Shown in pieces: positions 1 through 8,511 of a DNA stretch of 36,103 nucleotides. How positions within the stretch are numbered: position 1 is the stretch's first letter; each line of letters begins with the position of its first letter. Position numbers and translations under genes: made by a program. The notes under the pieces are model-generated. The model had not been told where the DNA came from, searched no databases, and saw nothing but the letters and a program-made list of their open reading frames with translations. This stretch comes from Flavobacteriales bacterium (GTDB lineage Bacteria > Bacteroidota > Bacteroidia > Flavobacteriales > UBA7430), in contig NZJX01000013.1 of assembly GCA_002692065.1 (NCBI GenBank), positions 32,431-68,533 of the forward strand, given 5' to 3'.

Positions 1-372
1 TTTTCCGGTTTTGAAGACAAAAAATTAGGTGATGAAATCGATGTAGATATATTTACCAAAGGTGAATATGTAGATGTAACCGGATTTTCAAAAGGTAAAG
101 GTTTTCAGGGAGTTGTAAAAAGACATGGTTTTCGTGGGGTTGGAGATGCTACTCACGGTCAACACAATAGATTAAGAGCTCCCGGTTCTATTGGAGCTGC
201 TTCATATCCTGCTAGAGTTTTTAAAGGAATGAGAATGGCAGGGAGAATGGGTGGCGAAAAAGTCAAAGTAAATAATTTAGAAGTATTAGAAGTTATCAAG
301 GAAAAGAATTTATTAATATTAAAAGGTTCAGTGCCTGGTTCTATCAATTCATACATAACAGTACAAAAATAA
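1..372 (+). CDS. rplC: 50S ribosomal protein L3 (uL3), 3' part
   Basis: Partial gene, cut by the window edge; the open frame starts at base 1 and gives the last 123 residues of L3, an early-assembling large-subunit protein that reaches toward the peptidyl-transferase centre. The L3 signature is clear: [11 protein letters not shown], then [12 protein letters not shown] followed by [14 protein letters not shown]. Seen in the sequence: the position after GSIG, which I recall as the methylated Gln (PrmB target) in E. coli, is Ala here. The stop overlaps the rplD start by one base (TAATG), so the two are probably translationally coupled. This is the second gene of a standard S10 operon; rpsJ would lie just outside the window. 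Confidence 0.97.
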   Translation, partial: FSGFEDKKLGDEIDVDIFTKGEYVDVTGFSKGKGFQGVVKRHGFRGVGDATHGQHNRLRAPGSIGAASYPARVFKGMRMAGRMGGEKVKVNNLEVLEVIKEKNLLILKGSVPGSINSYITVQK

Positions 373-998
373 TGGAAATAAATATATTAGATATTAATGG
401 TAAAGATACCGGCAGAAAAGCTAAATTAAATGATTCAATTTTTTTATTTGAACCAAATGATCATGCTATTTATCTTGATGTTAAACAGTATATGGCAAAT
501 CAACGTCAAGGTAACCATAAATCTAAAGAAAGAGCTGAAGTTAAAGGTAGTACTAGAAAAATTAAAAAGCAAAAAGGAACTGGAACTGCAAGAGCCGGAA
601 GTATTAAATCCCCTATACTGAGAGGAGGAGGTACAATTTTTGGCCCAAGACCAAGAAGTTATTCTTTCAAACTCAATAAAAAAGTAAAATTAATTGCAAG
701 AAAATCAGCCTTTGCAATAAAGTTTAAAGAGAAATCCTTAATTATTTTAGAAAATATTAATTTGGATAAACCAAGTACTTCTTCCTATCTAAGTTTTCTT
801 GACAACCTCAAAGTTACAAGCAAAAAATCTTTGTTAGTTCTTGAAGATTCAAATAAAAATGTATATTTGTCCTCCCGAAATTTAAGCAAGTCAAAAGTAG
901 TAACTACTAGCGAGCTTAATACATACGAAATTCTTGATGCTGGAGTTTTATTAATTTCTGAGGGAGCTATTAAAAATATTGAAAATAACTTAAGTTGA
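372..998 (+). CDS. rplD: 50S ribosomal protein L4 (uL4)
   Basis: Complete 208-residue L4, the usual length. It is a large-subunit protein whose long loop lines the nascent-peptide exit tunnel. The loop is recognisable as KQKGTGTARAGS followed by RGGGTIFGPRPRSY at about residues 70-95. In E. coli L4 also represses its own operon; nothing here shows whether that holds in this lineage. The start codon shares one base with the rplC stop. The RGGG codons create an internal AGGAGGAGG sequence (623-631), a strong Shine-Dalgarno look-alike inside a gene, although the true starts in this window lack one. Identification is secure from sequence and gene order. Confidence 0.97.
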   Translation: MEINILDINGKDTGRKAKLNDSIFLFEPNDHAIYLDVKQYMANQRQGNHKSKERAEVKGSTRKIKKQKGTGTARAGSIKSPILRGGGTIFGPRPRSYSFKLNKKVKLIARKSAFAIKFKEKSLIILENINLDKPSTSSYLSFLDNLKVTSKKSLLVLEDSNKNVYLSSRNLSKSKVVTTSELNTYEILDAGVLLISEGAIKNIENNLS

Positions 999-1002
999 TA
1001 AC

Positions 1003-1293
1003 ATGAGTTTAATTTTAAAACCGATTATAACAGAAAAAATGACTGATTTGGGTGAAAAATTCAATCGTTATGGTTTTATTGTTGAAAAAAACGCTTCAAA
1101 AAATGATATTAAAAACGAAGTAGAGTCAATATATGGAGTCAAAGTTGAAAAGATTAGAACAATGATTTACGCTGGTAAGTCTAAATCAAGAAATACCAAG
1201 TCAGGAATTATTAAAGGAAGAACAAGTTCATTCAAGAAAGCAATTATAGATTTGTCTCCGGATGATTCAATTGATTTTTATAATAATGTTTAA
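1003..1293 (+). CDS. rplW: 50S ribosomal protein L23 (uL23)
   Basis: Complete 96-residue L23, a small protein at the exit-tunnel rim that docks trigger factor and SRP in characterised bacteria. The N-terminus carries the family motif [14 protein letters not shown], and the middle has [11 protein letters not shown] followed by a basic loop ([10 protein letters not shown]). It starts four bases after rplD and ends five bases before rplB, at the expected place in the S10 operon. The ATG follows an A/T-rich leader with no Shine-Dalgarno sequence. Nothing unusual seen. Confidence 0.96.
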   Translation: MSLILKPIITEKMTDLGEKFNRYGFIVEKNASKNDIKNEVESIYGVKVEKIRTMIYAGKSKSRNTKSGIIKGRTSSFKKAIIDLSPDDSIDFYNNV

Positions 1294-1298
1294 GTAAT

Positions 1299-2123
1299 AT
1301 GGCTGTAAGAAAATTAAGACCAATTACTCCTGGTCAAAGACATAAGATAGTTAATACTTTTGATGGAATTACTACCAGTAAACCTGAAAAGTCATTACTT
1401 ACTCCTTTAAAAAAAACTGGAGGTAGAAATAACTATGGAAGAATGACAATGAGATATATCGGGGGGGGGCACAAAAGAAGGTATAGAATAATTGACTTTA
1501 AAAGAAATAATTTTGGAGTTTTAGGTGAAGTCAAGACAATAGAATATGACCCTAACAGAAGTGCAAGAATAGCTCTAATTTTATACGGTAAAGAAAAGAG
1601 ATATATAATTGCTCCAAATGGTCTTAAAGTAGGAGATAAAATATCTTCAGGTAAGGGAGTTTTACCTGAGGTTGGAAACTCGTTACATTTAAGTGAAATT
1701 CCTCTAGGTACAATTATTCACAATATTGAATTGAGACCAGGTCAAGGTGCAGCAATAGCAAGAAGTGCTGGAACTTCAGCCCAGTTGGTAGCCAGAGACG
1801 GAAAATATGCCACTTTAAAGTTACCTTCTGGAGAAATAAGAATGATACTAGTTAATTGTCTAGCTACGGTTGGCGTTGTATCAAATTCTGAAAAGGCGCT
1901 TGAAAGATCAGGAAAAGCTGGGAGATCAAGATGGCTGGGAAGAAGACCAAGAACAAGAGGTGTTGCAATGAATCCAGTTGATCATCCAATGGGTGGGGTG
2001 AAGGTAAATCTTCAGGAGGTCACCCTAGATCAAGAAATGGAATACCAGCTAAAGGATTTAAAACTAGGCAGAAGAAAAAATCCTCTAATAAATATATTGT
2101 TGAACGAAGAAAAAAATAATTAA
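1299..2123 (+). CDS. rplB: 50S ribosomal protein L2 (uL2)
   Basis: Complete 274-residue L2, one of the most conserved large-subunit proteins, needed for subunit joining and peptidyl-transferase assembly. Visible landmarks are [11 protein letters not shown] near residue 52, [14 protein letters not shown], and NPVDHPMGG with the conserved His at residue 229 (same number as E. coli). Seen in the sequence: the three Gly codons of IGGGH are all GGG, making a run of nine G (1461-1469), which is striking because neighbouring Gly codons are mostly GGA or GGT. The reading frame is intact through the run. It lies five bases after rplW and two bases before rpsS. Confidence 0.97.
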   Translation: MAVRKLRPITPGQRHKIVNTFDGITTSKPEKSLLTPLKKTGGRNNYGRMTMRYIGGGHKRRYRIIDFKRNNFGVLGEVKTIEYDPNRSARIALILYGKEKRYIIAPNGLKVGDKISSGKGVLPEVGNSLHLSEIPLGTIIHNIELRPGQGAAIARSAGTSAQLVARDGKYATLKLPSGEIRMILVNCLATVGVVSNSEKALERSGKAGRSRWLGRRPRTRGVAMNPVDHPMGGVKVNLQEVTLDQEMEYQLKDLKLGRRKNPLINILLNEEKNN

Positions 2124-2125
2124 AA

Positions 2126-2404
2126 ATGGGACGTTCAATTAAGAAAGGACCTTATGTCCACTATAAATTGTTAAAAAAAGTTTCTATAAATCAAGAAGCT
2201 AAGAAAAAATCGGTTATTAAAACCTGGTCAAGATCTTCTATGATTACTCCTGATTTTGTTGGACAAACAATAGCTGTTCACAATGGTCGTCAGTTCATTC
2301 CAGTTTTCATAACTGAGAATATGGTAGGTCATAAACTTGGAGAATTTTCTCTAACGAGAACCTACAGAGGTCATGGTGGAAAAAAAGATAAAGCAAAACG
2401 TTAA
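2126..2404 (+). CDS. rpsS: 30S ribosomal protein S19 (uS19)
   Basis: Complete 92-residue S19, a small-subunit head protein that pairs with S13 and contacts the A-site tRNA region. It opens with [16 protein letters not shown] and holds [25 protein letters not shown] and the closing [14 protein letters not shown], split here only by normal spacing. Length and order (between rplB and rplV) are standard. The stop at 2402-2404 lies ten bases before the rplV start. Nothing unusual seen. Confidence 0.96.
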   Translation: MGRSIKKGPYVHYKLLKKVSINQEAKKKSVIKTWSRSSMITPDFVGQTIAVHNGRQFIPVFITENMVGHKLGEFSLTRTYRGHGGKKDKAKR

Positions 2405-2414
2405 TAAATATTTG

Positions 2415-2813
2415 ATGGGTAAAAGAAAACATAATACTGCTTTAAAGTTAAAGGAACAAAGATCTAACTTAACTTTTGCTAAGCTAAATAACTGTCCAAC
2501 TTCTCCAAGAAAAATGAGATTAGTTGCTGATTTAGTAAGAGGTAAAGAGGTTAATCTAGCTATGCAAATTTTAAAATTCAGTAACAAAGACGCTTCTAGG
2601 AGTCTAGAAAAACTTCTTTTATCAGCTATTTCTAATTGGCAGTCAAAAAATGAAAATGTAAGAATTGAGGATTCTAATTTATTTATTGATAAAATTAATG
2701 TTGATAGTGCAAGAGTTTTGAAGAGATTACAACCGGCCCCTCAAGGAAGAGCTCATAGGATCAGAAAGAGGTCAAACCATGTTACAATAATATTAGCTAA
2801 TAACAAAAAATAA
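2415..2813 (+). CDS. rplV: 50S ribosomal protein L22 (uL22)
   Basis: L22, 132 residues from the ATG at 2415, a large-subunit protein whose beta-hairpin lines the exit tunnel. Motifs: [19 protein letters not shown] near the N-terminus and the hairpin/C-terminal [15 protein letters not shown]. An in-frame ATG at 2373 would add 14 residues but sits inside rpsS. I prefer 2415 because MGKRKHNTA fits the usual N-terminus and leaves a normal ten-base gap after rpsS. rpsC begins one base after the stop. Confidence 0.95.
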   Translation: MGKRKHNTALKLKEQRSNLTFAKLNNCPTSPRKMRLVADLVRGKEVNLAMQILKFSNKDASRSLEKLLLSAISNWQSKNENVRIEDSNLFIDKINVDSARVLKRLQPAPQGRAHRIRKRSNHVTIILANNKK

Positions 2814-2814
2814 A

Positions 2815-3537
2815 ATGGGACAAAAAACAAATCCAATTGGCAATAGGTTAGGAATCATAAGAGGATGGGACTCTGCTTGGTACGGTGGTAAAAAGTTTGG
2901 TGACAAAATTGCTGAAGATAGTATTATTAGAAAATATATTTTTGCCAGACTAGCAAAAGCGAGTGTGTCAAAAGTAATAATTGAAAGAACATTAAAATTA
3001 GTTACAATTACAATTTGTACTGCAAGACCCGGAATTATAATCGGTAAGGGTGGATCTGAAGTTGATCGAATTAAAGAAGAACTCAAAAAAATTACTAATA
3101 AAGATATCCAAGTTAATATCTATGAAATTAAAAGACCTGAAGTTGATGCAAAACTAGTTGGTCAGTCAATATGTAGACAAATTGAAGGAAGAATTTCCTA
3201 CAGAAGAGCAGTTAAAATGGCCATTGCATCTTCAATGCGTATGAGTGCGGAGGGAATAAAAGTTCAAGTTTCTGGGAGATTAAATGGTGCGGAAATGGCA
3301 AGATCAGAAATGTATAAAGATGGTAGAACACCTTTACATACTTTTAGAGCTGATATTGATTATGCAATAGTTGAAGCTCATACAACATATGGAGTAATAG
3401 GTGTTAAGGTATGGATATGTAAAGGAGAGTTATATGGTAAAAGAGATTTAATTCCTATTGAGACAATTTCTAAAGGACCAAAGAATAGTTCAAGATCTCA
3501 AAGGGGAGGAGGTAGCCAACGTAGAAAAAGAAAATAA
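2815..3537 (+). CDS. rpsC: 30S ribosomal protein S3 (uS3)
   Basis: Complete 240-residue S3, a small-subunit head protein at the mRNA entry channel with helicase activity in E. coli. It starts [13 protein letters not shown], has a type-II KH domain with the GxxG-type loop in [13 protein letters not shown] (about residues 63-75), and a C-terminal domain with [12 protein letters not shown] and [12 protein letters not shown]. The tail is basic and Gly/Ser-rich ([14 protein letters not shown]), whose codons make an internal GGAGGAGG stretch near 3505-3512. The following gene, rplP, begins 20 bases later. Confidence 0.97.
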   Translation: MGQKTNPIGNRLGIIRGWDSAWYGGKKFGDKIAEDSIIRKYIFARLAKASVSKVIIERTLKLVTITICTARPGIIIGKGGSEVDRIKEELKKITNKDIQVNIYEIKRPEVDAKLVGQSICRQIEGRISYRRAVKMAIASSMRMSAEGIKVQVSGRLNGAEMARSEMYKDGRTPLHTFRADIDYAIVEAHTTYGVIGVKVWICKGELYGKRDLIPIETISKGPKNSSRSQRGGGSQRRKRK

Positions 3538-3557
3538 ATTTTAAATAATTAAAGAGA

Positions 3558-3980
3558 ATGTTACAGCCAAAAAAAAGTAAATATAGAAAAATGCAAAAGG
3601 GAAAGATGAAGGGCAATGCAGGAAGAGGAAATCAAATTGCTTTTGGATCTTTTGGTATAAAGGCATTAGAGGAATGTTGGATTACATCAAGACAAATAGA
3701 AGCTGCACGTATTGCTGCAACTAGATATATGAAGAGAGAAGGACAAATGTGGATTAGAATTTTTCCTGATAAACCTGTTACAAAAAAACCTGCAGAGGTA
3801 AGAATGGGTAAAGGTAAAGGTGCACCTGAGTATTGGGCTGCCGTTGTTTTACCTGGCAGGATAATGTTTGAAATTGATGGTATTTCATTTGAAGTAGCTA
3901 AGGAGGCGCTGAGGTTAGCTGCACAAAAGTTACCTATAACAACAAAATTCATTGTTAGAAGAGATTATGAATTTTCTTAA
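3558..3980 (+). CDS. rplP: 50S ribosomal protein L16 (uL16)
   Basis: Complete 140-residue L16, which binds near the A-site tRNA elbow and is added late in 50S assembly. The N-terminus [19 protein letters not shown] and the central [20 protein letters not shown] are diagnostic. Its leader (TTAAAGAGAATG) has a weak purine stretch but no true Shine-Dalgarno core. It is 12 bases upstream of rpmC in normal S10-operon order. An antisense open frame over 3632-3952 is a shadow of this gene. Confidence 0.97.
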   Translation: MLQPKKSKYRKMQKGKMKGNAGRGNQIAFGSFGIKALEECWITSRQIEAARIAATRYMKREGQMWIRIFPDKPVTKKPAEVRMGKGKGAPEYWAAVVLPGRIMFEIDGISFEVAKEALRLAAQKLPITTKFIVRRDYEFS

Positions 3981-3992
3981 ATAATAGAAAAA

Positions 3993-4187
3993 ATGAAACA
4001 AAATGTAATCAGTCAAATGTCAGATAGTGATTTGGAAGTTTCTTTAGAAAAAGAAAGAGATACACTTGTGAAGTTAAAGCTTTCTCATTCTGTTTCTCCA
4101 ATTGAAAACCCTTTGCAAATTAAATTTCACAGAAAAAACATTGCGAGAATTTTGACTGAAATTAAATATAGAAAAATTAAAATTTAA
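3993..4187 (+). CDS. rpmC: 50S ribosomal protein L29 (uL29)
   Basis: Complete 64-residue L29, a small two-helix protein near the exit tunnel. Helical sequence with MSDSDLEVSLEKERDTLVKL and the closing KNIARILTEIKYRK fits the family. The short length is normal. It sits between rplP and rpsQ with gaps of 12 and 3 bases, and that placement supports the call as much as the sequence. Nothing unusual seen. Confidence 0.93.
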   Translation: MKQNVISQMSDSDLEVSLEKERDTLVKLKLSHSVSPIENPLQIKFHRKNIARILTEIKYRKIKI

Positions 4188-4190
4188 AAA

Positions 4191-4448
4191 ATGCATAGTA
4201 GAAATCTTAGAAAAGAAAGAATTGGAATAGTTAAAAGTGATAAGATGCAAAAGTCTGTTTCTGTCTCTATACAAAGAAAGGAAATGCATCCGATGTATGG
4301 TAAATTTGTTAAAAAAACAAGTACTTTTGTTGCTCATGATGACAAAAATGAATGTAAAATAGGAGATACAGTAAAAATAATGGAAACTCGCCCCTTGAGT
4401 AAGACAAAAAAGTGGAGAGTTGTTGAAATATTAGAAAGAGCTAAATAA
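4191..4448 (+). CDS. rpsQ: 30S ribosomal protein S17 (uS17)
   Basis: Complete 85-residue S17, an OB-fold protein binding 16S rRNA in the 30S body. Motifs are [19 protein letters not shown] at the start and [25 protein letters not shown] at the end, here named in parts: [19 protein letters not shown] then [12 protein letters not shown]. Spacing to rplN is two bases, so coupling is likely. Standard length and order; nothing unusual seen. Confidence 0.95.
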   Translation: MHSRNLRKERIGIVKSDKMQKSVSVSIQRKEMHPMYGKFVKKTSTFVAHDDKNECKIGDTVKIMETRPLSKTKKWRVVEILERAK

Positions 4449-4450
4449 TT

Positions 4451-4819
4451 ATGGTACAACAAGAAACAAGATTAAAAGTTGCAGATAATACAGGAGCTAA
4501 AGAAGTATTATGTATTCGTGTTCTTGGAGGAACAAAACGAAGATATGCATCAATTGGTGACAAAATTGTTATAAGTGTAAAGTCAGCTTTACCCTCAGGA
4601 ACTGTCAAAAAAGGACAAGTTTCATCTGCTGTAGTTGTTAGAACAAAAAAAGAAGTTAGGAGACAAGATGGATCATATATTAGATTTGACGATAATGCTT
4701 GTGTGCTTTTAGATACCTCAAATCAAATGAGAGGCACTAGAGTTTTTGGTCCAGTTGCTAGAGAGTTAAGAGATAAACAATATATGAAAATAGTTTCATT
4801 GGCACCAGAAGTGCTTTAA
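4451..4819 (+). CDS. rplN: 50S ribosomal protein L14 (uL14)
   Basis: Complete 122-residue L14, a beta-barrel subunit-interface protein contacting 16S helix 14 and the ribosome silencing factor site. The N-terminus has [20 protein letters not shown] and the middle [16 protein letters not shown]; the end has [14 protein letters not shown]. The length equals the common bacterial form. It is the first gene of what is the spc operon in E. coli; here no promoter-sized gap separates it from the S10 genes. Confidence 0.97.
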   Translation: MVQQETRLKVADNTGAKEVLCIRVLGGTKRRYASIGDKIVISVKSALPSGTVKKGQVSSAVVVRTKKEVRRQDGSYIRFDDNACVLLDTSNQMRGTRVFGPVARELRDKQYMKIVSLAPEVL

Positions 4820-4829
4820 AATTAAAAAA

Positions 4830-5144
4830 ATGCTAAAACTTCATTTGAAAAAAAATTATCAGGTTAAAGTGATTTCAGGTACTGAGAAAGGTAAATCCGG
4901 AAAGGTTATATCGGTAGATTATAGAAATAATAAAGCTATAGTTGAAGGTTTAAATATTGTATCAAAACATGCTAAACCTAACTCTAGAAATCCTCAAGGA
5001 GGTATTATTAAGTCAGAAGCTCCAATTCATATATCAAATTTAATGGTTTTGGATTCCAAAGGGGTTGCTAGCAGAGTTGGTAGAAAACTTGATAAAAATG
5101 GAAAATTAGTTAGATATTCAAAAAAAAGTGGGGAGATTTTATAA
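4830..5144 (+). CDS. rplX: 50S ribosomal protein L24 (uL24)
   Basis: Complete 104-residue L24, an assembly-initiator protein that binds the 5' region of 23S rRNA. The KOW motif is visible near residues 8-30 ([15 protein letters not shown]), followed by [21 protein letters not shown] and a closing [14 protein letters not shown]. The final TAATG shares a base with the start of rplE at 5144, so the two are probably translationally coupled. Nothing unusual seen. Confidence 0.96.
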   Translation: MLKLHLKKNYQVKVISGTEKGKSGKVISVDYRNNKAIVEGLNIVSKHAKPNSRNPQGGIIKSEAPIHISNLMVLDSKGVASRVGRKLDKNGKLVRYSKKSGEIL

Positions 5145-5692
5145 TGAATTATTTACCAAGATTACAAAAAAAGTATAAGGAGCTTATTATTCCTAACCTA
5201 AAAAAGAAATTAGGTTATGAAAATTTAATGGAAGTACCTAAAATTGTCAAAATTTGTCTAAATCAAGGTATTGGTCTAGCAACTTCTGACAAAAAGCTTA
5301 TTGAAATTGCAATTAAAGAAATGACCAAAATAACTGGTCAAAAGGCTTTACCCACACTTTCAAAAAAAGATGTATCAAATTTCAAGTTACGAAAAGGTAT
5401 GCCTATTGGAGTTAAGGTAACACTTAGAGGAAATAAAATGTATGAGTTTTTAGACAGGCTTGTTTCAACAGCGTTACCTGCAGTTAGAGACTTTCAAGGG
5501 ATAAATCCTAAATCTTTTGATGGTAGAGGTAATTACAATTTAGGAGTAAAAGAGCAGATAATTTTTCCTGAAATTTCTATTGATAAAGTCAATAAAATAA
5601 CGGGAATGGACATTAATATAATAACTAATGCTAAAACTGACAAAGAAGCATTTGAACTTCTTTCAGAGTTTGGTTTACCTTTTAAAAAATAA
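5144..5692 (+). CDS. rplE: 50S ribosomal protein L5 (uL5)
   Basis: Complete 182-residue L5, the 5S-rRNA-binding protein of the central protuberance. Landmarks: [16 protein letters not shown], a later [20 protein letters not shown], and [20 protein letters not shown] in the C-terminal half. It overlaps the last base of rplX and ends four bases before the rpsN start. Length and order are standard. Confidence 0.96.
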   Translation: MNYLPRLQKKYKELIIPNLKKKLGYENLMEVPKIVKICLNQGIGLATSDKKLIEIAIKEMTKITGQKALPTLSKKDVSNFKLRKGMPIGVKVTLRGNKMYEFLDRLVSTALPAVRDFQGINPKSFDGRGNYNLGVKEQIIFPEISIDKVNKITGMDINIITNAKTDKEAFELLSEFGLPFKK

Positions 5693-5696
5693 ATTT

Positions 5697-5966
5697 ATGG
5701 CAAAAGAATCGATGAAAGCTAGAGAAGTTAAAAGACAAAAATTAGTTGATAAGTTCGCTGAAAAAAGAGCTAAACTAAAGTCTGAAGGTGACTATGTAGG
5801 ATTACAAAAATTACCAAAAAACTCCTCTCCTATTAGATTACATAATAGATGCAAAATTACGGGCAGACCTAAAGGATACATGCGTCAATTTGGAATTTCA
5901 AGAGTTACATTCCGTGAGATGGCAAATTTTGGTTTAATTCCTGGTATTAAAAAATCAAGTTGGTAA
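5697..5966 (+). CDS. rpsN: 30S ribosomal protein S14 (uS14), zinc-free type
   Basis: Complete 89-residue S14 from the ATG at 5697, a 30S head protein. It reads [16 protein letters not shown] at the start and ends [12 protein letters not shown], with [20 protein letters not shown] in the middle. Only one Cys is present, so the zinc knuckle of the short C+ form is absent; this is the longer C- form. An in-frame ATG at 5628 would add 23 residues overlapping rplE, and is rejected because the family begins MAKES/MAKxS. It lies four bases after rplE. Confidence 0.95.
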   Translation: MAKESMKAREVKRQKLVDKFAEKRAKLKSEGDYVGLQKLPKNSSPIRLHNRCKITGRPKGYMRQFGISRVTFREMANFGLIPGIKKSSW

Positions 5967-5977
5967 AAAAATAAATT

Positions 5978-6385
5978 ATGAATTCAGATCCAATAGCAGA
6001 TTACTTAACTAGAATTAGAAATGCAATTATGGCCAAGCACAAAGTCGTAGCAATACCTTCTTCTAGATTAAAAAAAGAAATTACCAAGATTCTAAAAGAA
6101 CAAGGTTATATTTTTGATTATAAATTTGAAGATAACAAAGATTCTAGTAGTCAAGGTAAAATTATGATAGCTTTAAAGTATGATAAAATAACTAAAATTG
6201 CAGCGATATCTTCTATTAAAAGACTATCAAAGCCTGGCTTAAGAAACTATGTTTCTTCTTCAAAGATGCCAAGAGTTTTGAATGGTTTAGGTATTTCCAT
6301 TGTTTCAACATCTAAAGGAGTTATGACTGGAAAAGATGCCAAAAAAAATAATGTAGGTGGAGAAGTTATTTGTCATGTTTATTAA
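5978..6385 (+). CDS. rpsH: 30S ribosomal protein S8 (uS8)
   Basis: Complete 135-residue S8, a central-domain 16S rRNA binder and, in E. coli, the spc operon translational repressor. Motifs are [13 protein letters not shown] at the start and the RNA-binding C-terminal [19 protein letters not shown] followed by GGEVICHVY. Whether S8 also represses this operon cannot be told from the sequence. It lies 11 bases after rpsN. Confidence 0.96.
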   Translation: MNSDPIADYLTRIRNAIMAKHKVVAIPSSRLKKEITKILKEQGYIFDYKFEDNKDSSSQGKIMIALKYDKITKIAAISSIKRLSKPGLRNYVSSSKMPRVLNGLGISIVSTSKGVMTGKDAKKNNVGGEVICHVY

Positions 6386-6405
6386 AATAATTGAAACTAA
6401 TAATT

Positions 6406-6957
6406 ATGTCAAGAATAGGAAATAAACCAATTACAATACCTGAAGGAATTATGGTAACTATATCTCCTTTAAACGAGGTAGTGGTGAAAGGTAAACTGGG
6501 AGAATTATCATTGATCATAAAAAAACCAATATCAGTTTCTCATGAAAAATCTACTATTATTGTCAAAAGACCTGATGATAAAAAAGATTCAAGAGAAAAA
6601 CATGGATTGTATCGAGCTTTGATTTATAATATGGTAGAAGGTGTTTCTAAAGGTTACAAAAAAGAACTTGAATTAGAAGGGGTGGGATATCGTGCCTCTA
6701 ATAAAGGCCAACAACTTGAATTAAATTTGGGTTACTCACACAATATTATTTTTGAAATATGTCCAGAAGTAAAAGTTGAAACGATATCAGAAAAGGGAAA
6801 AAATCCTATTATTAATCTCTTTTCTCATGATAAACAATTAATCGGTTTAGTTTCTGCTAAGATTAGATCTTTCAGAAAAGTTGAACCATATAAAGGAAAA
6901 GGTGTAAAATTTGTTGGAGAACAAATAAGGAGAAAAGCAGGTAAAACAGCAGGTTAA
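6406..6957 (+). CDS. rplF: 50S ribosomal protein L6 (uL6)
   Basis: L6, 183 residues from the ATG at 6406, with two similar alpha/beta domains that bind near the sarcin-ricin loop. It begins MSRIGNKPITIPEG and ends with KVEPYKGKGVKFVGEQIRRK followed by AGKTAG, both diagnostic. A TTG at 6391 would add five residues, but MSRIGNKPI is the usual family start. Spacing to rplR is ten bases. Nothing unusual seen. Confidence 0.96.
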   Translation: MSRIGNKPITIPEGIMVTISPLNEVVVKGKLGELSLIIKKPISVSHEKSTIIVKRPDDKKDSREKHGLYRALIYNMVEGVSKGYKKELELEGVGYRASNKGQQLELNLGYSHNIIFEICPEVKVETISEKGKNPIINLFSHDKQLIGLVSAKIRSFRKVEPYKGKGVKFVGEQIRRKAGKTAG

Positions 6958-6967
6958 AATTACTAAA

Positions 6968-7324
6968 ATGAAATTAACTAAAGATTACAGAAGAAATAGA
7001 ATTAAAATGAGAGTTAGAAAAACTGTGAAAGGATCTGACCAAGTTCCTCGATTATCAGTTTTTAGAAGTAATAAATCTATTTATGCACAATTGGTTGATG
7101 ATTTGAATGGGAAAACCATTGTTTCAGCTAATTCAAATGATAAAAAACTTAAATTTGAAGATAATAAAAAAACATCACAAGCTTTTACTGTTGGTCAAAG
7201 CCTAGCTAAAAAAGCAACTTCTAAGGGAATTAAAAAATGTATTTTTGATAGAAGTGGTTATTTGTATCATGGAAGAGTGAAATTTTTGGCTGATGGTGCT
7301 CGTGATGGAGGTTTAAAATTTTAA
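6968..7324 (+). CDS. rplR: 50S ribosomal protein L18 (uL18)
   Basis: Complete 118-residue L18, which binds 5S rRNA together with L5. Visible motifs: PRLSVFRSNKSIYAQLVDD, QSLAKKATSKGI, and the C-terminal FDRSGYLYHGRVKFLADGAR followed by DGGLKF. The N-terminus is strongly basic, as expected for a 5S RNA binder. It lies between rplF and rpsE in normal order. Confidence 0.96.
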   Translation: MKLTKDYRRNRIKMRVRKTVKGSDQVPRLSVFRSNKSIYAQLVDDLNGKTIVSANSNDKKLKFEDNKKTSQAFTVGQSLAKKATSKGIKKCIFDRSGYLYHGRVKFLADGARDGGLKF

Positions 7325-7328
7325 ATAA

Positions 7329-7856
7329 ATGGCAAAAAAATATTTTAACATACAAAAAGTAAAACCTTTGGGTTTAGAATTAGTTGATAAACTTGTTGGA
7401 ATTCAGAGAGTAACAAAGGTAACAAAAGGAGGAAGAACGTTCAGTTTTTCTGCTATTGTTGTTGTTGGTAATGAAAATGGTGTTGTTGGACACGGAATGG
7501 GCAAAGCCCAAGAAGTTGTTTCTGCAATTACCAAAGCTACTGAAGATGCCAAAAAAAATTTATTTACAATACCTCTAGTTAACGGAACTATTCCTCATGA
7601 ACAAGTTGGTAAATACAGTGGTTCACATGTTTTTATGAGGCCTGCATCACAAGGAACTGGAGTAATTGCTGGAGGTGCAATGCGTGCCATTATGGAATCA
7701 GTAGGTATAAAAGACATTCTAGCTAAATCTAAAGGATCATCGAATCCCCACAATGTTGTAAAAGCAACTATGGATGCATTACTTCAGTTGAGGGATGCGA
7801 AATTTATAGCTAAACAAAGAGGTATTACTTTAAGTAAAGTTTTTAATTCAAAATAA
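7329..7856 (+). CDS. rpsE: 30S ribosomal protein S5 (uS5)
   Basis: Complete 175-residue S5, a decoding-fidelity protein on the 30S solvent side. Motifs: [32 protein letters not shown], and the C-terminal [18 protein letters not shown] and [15 protein letters not shown]. The GGR codons create an internal AGGAGG (7427-7432). Four bases follow rplR's stop and seven precede rpmD. Nothing structurally unusual. Confidence 0.97.
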   Translation: MAKKYFNIQKVKPLGLELVDKLVGIQRVTKVTKGGRTFSFSAIVVVGNENGVVGHGMGKAQEVVSAITKATEDAKKNLFTIPLVNGTIPHEQVGKYSGSHVFMRPASQGTGVIAGGAMRAIMESVGIKDILAKSKGSSNPHNVVKATMDALLQLRDAKFIAKQRGITLSKVFNSK

Positions 7857-7863
7857 TCTGATT

Positions 7864-8046
7864 ATGACTAAAGTAAGAATTAAACAAATTAAAAGTAAAA
7901 TAGACAGACCAAAAAACCAGAAAAGAACATTGGAAGCTTTAGGTTTAAAAAAAATCAATCAAGTTGTTGAACACCAAGCGACACCTCAAATCATGGGTAT
8001 GGTTAATGTAGTCAGTCATCTTGTTGAATTTAAAAAAATTAAATAA
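7864..8046 (+). CDS. rpmD: 50S ribosomal protein L30 (uL30)
   Basis: Complete 60-residue L30, a small protein absent from some bacterial lineages. The core KVRIKQIKSKIDRPKNQK, then RTLEALGLKKINQVV and GMVNVVSHLVEFKKI, fits the family exactly. Its place between rpsE and rplO is canonical. Nothing unusual seen. Confidence 0.95.
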   Translation: MTKVRIKQIKSKIDRPKNQKRTLEALGLKKINQVVEHQATPQIMGMVNVVSHLVEFKKIK

Positions 8047-8057
8047 TTTAATTTACA

Positions 8058-8507
8058 ATGAATTTAAGTAATATAAAGCCAGCGAATGGCTCAATCAGAA
8101 ATAAAAAAAGAATTGCTCGAGGAGAAGGATCGGGAAAAGGTGGAACTTCAACTAGAGGTCATAAAGGCCAAAAATCAAGATCAGGATATTCAAAAAAAGT
8201 TGGTTTTGAAGGAGGACAAATGCCACTTCAAAGAAGAGTTCCCAAGTATGGGTTTACAAATATTAACAGGATAGTTTTCAAAACTATCAATCTTGACACA
8301 ATTCAATCTTTAGTTGACAGTAAAAAAATTAAGGATAAAGTTGATGTTAATGTTCTTATTGATAATGGTCTTGCTAAAAGTAAAGATTTGGTTAAAATAT
8401 TAGGTAGGGGTAAGCTGAATACGAAACTTACTTTTTATGCTCATAAGTTTTCCAAGTCAGCTAAAGAAAATATTTTGTCTCAAGGTGGTTCCATAAATAT
8501 ACTATAA
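8058..8507 (+). CDS. rplO: 50S ribosomal protein L15 (uL15)
   Basis: Complete 149-residue L15, a late-binding large-subunit protein with a long basic N-terminal extension threaded through 23S rRNA. Motifs: RIARGEGSGKGGTSTRGHKG and GFEGGQMPLQRRVPKYGF. Codons for EGGQM make an internal AAGGAGG with an in-frame ATG four bases later (ATG 8220, Met55), a textbook Shine-Dalgarno start that is almost certainly not used. A second-frame open frame at 8086-8274 is a shadow. It precedes secY by four bases. Confidence 0.96.
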   Translation: MNLSNIKPANGSIRNKKRIARGEGSGKGGTSTRGHKGQKSRSGYSKKVGFEGGQMPLQRRVPKYGFTNINRIVFKTINLDTIQSLVDSKKIKDKVDVNVLIDNGLAKSKDLVKILGRGKLNTKLTFYAHKFSKSAKENILSQGGSINIL

Positions 8508-8511
8508 TTTC

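Noticed and set aside
2373-2414. Upstream start for L22
   Set aside because: It lies within rpsS; the family N-terminus and a normal gap favour 2415.
3632-3952. Antisense open frame over rplP
   Set aside because: No family resemblance; it mirrors conserved L16 codons. Other opposite-strand frames (for example 2793-3086, 8853-9059, 12767-12949, 17834-18106) were rejected for the same reason.
5628-5696. Upstream start for S14
   Set aside because: It lies within rplE, and S14 normally begins at MAKES.
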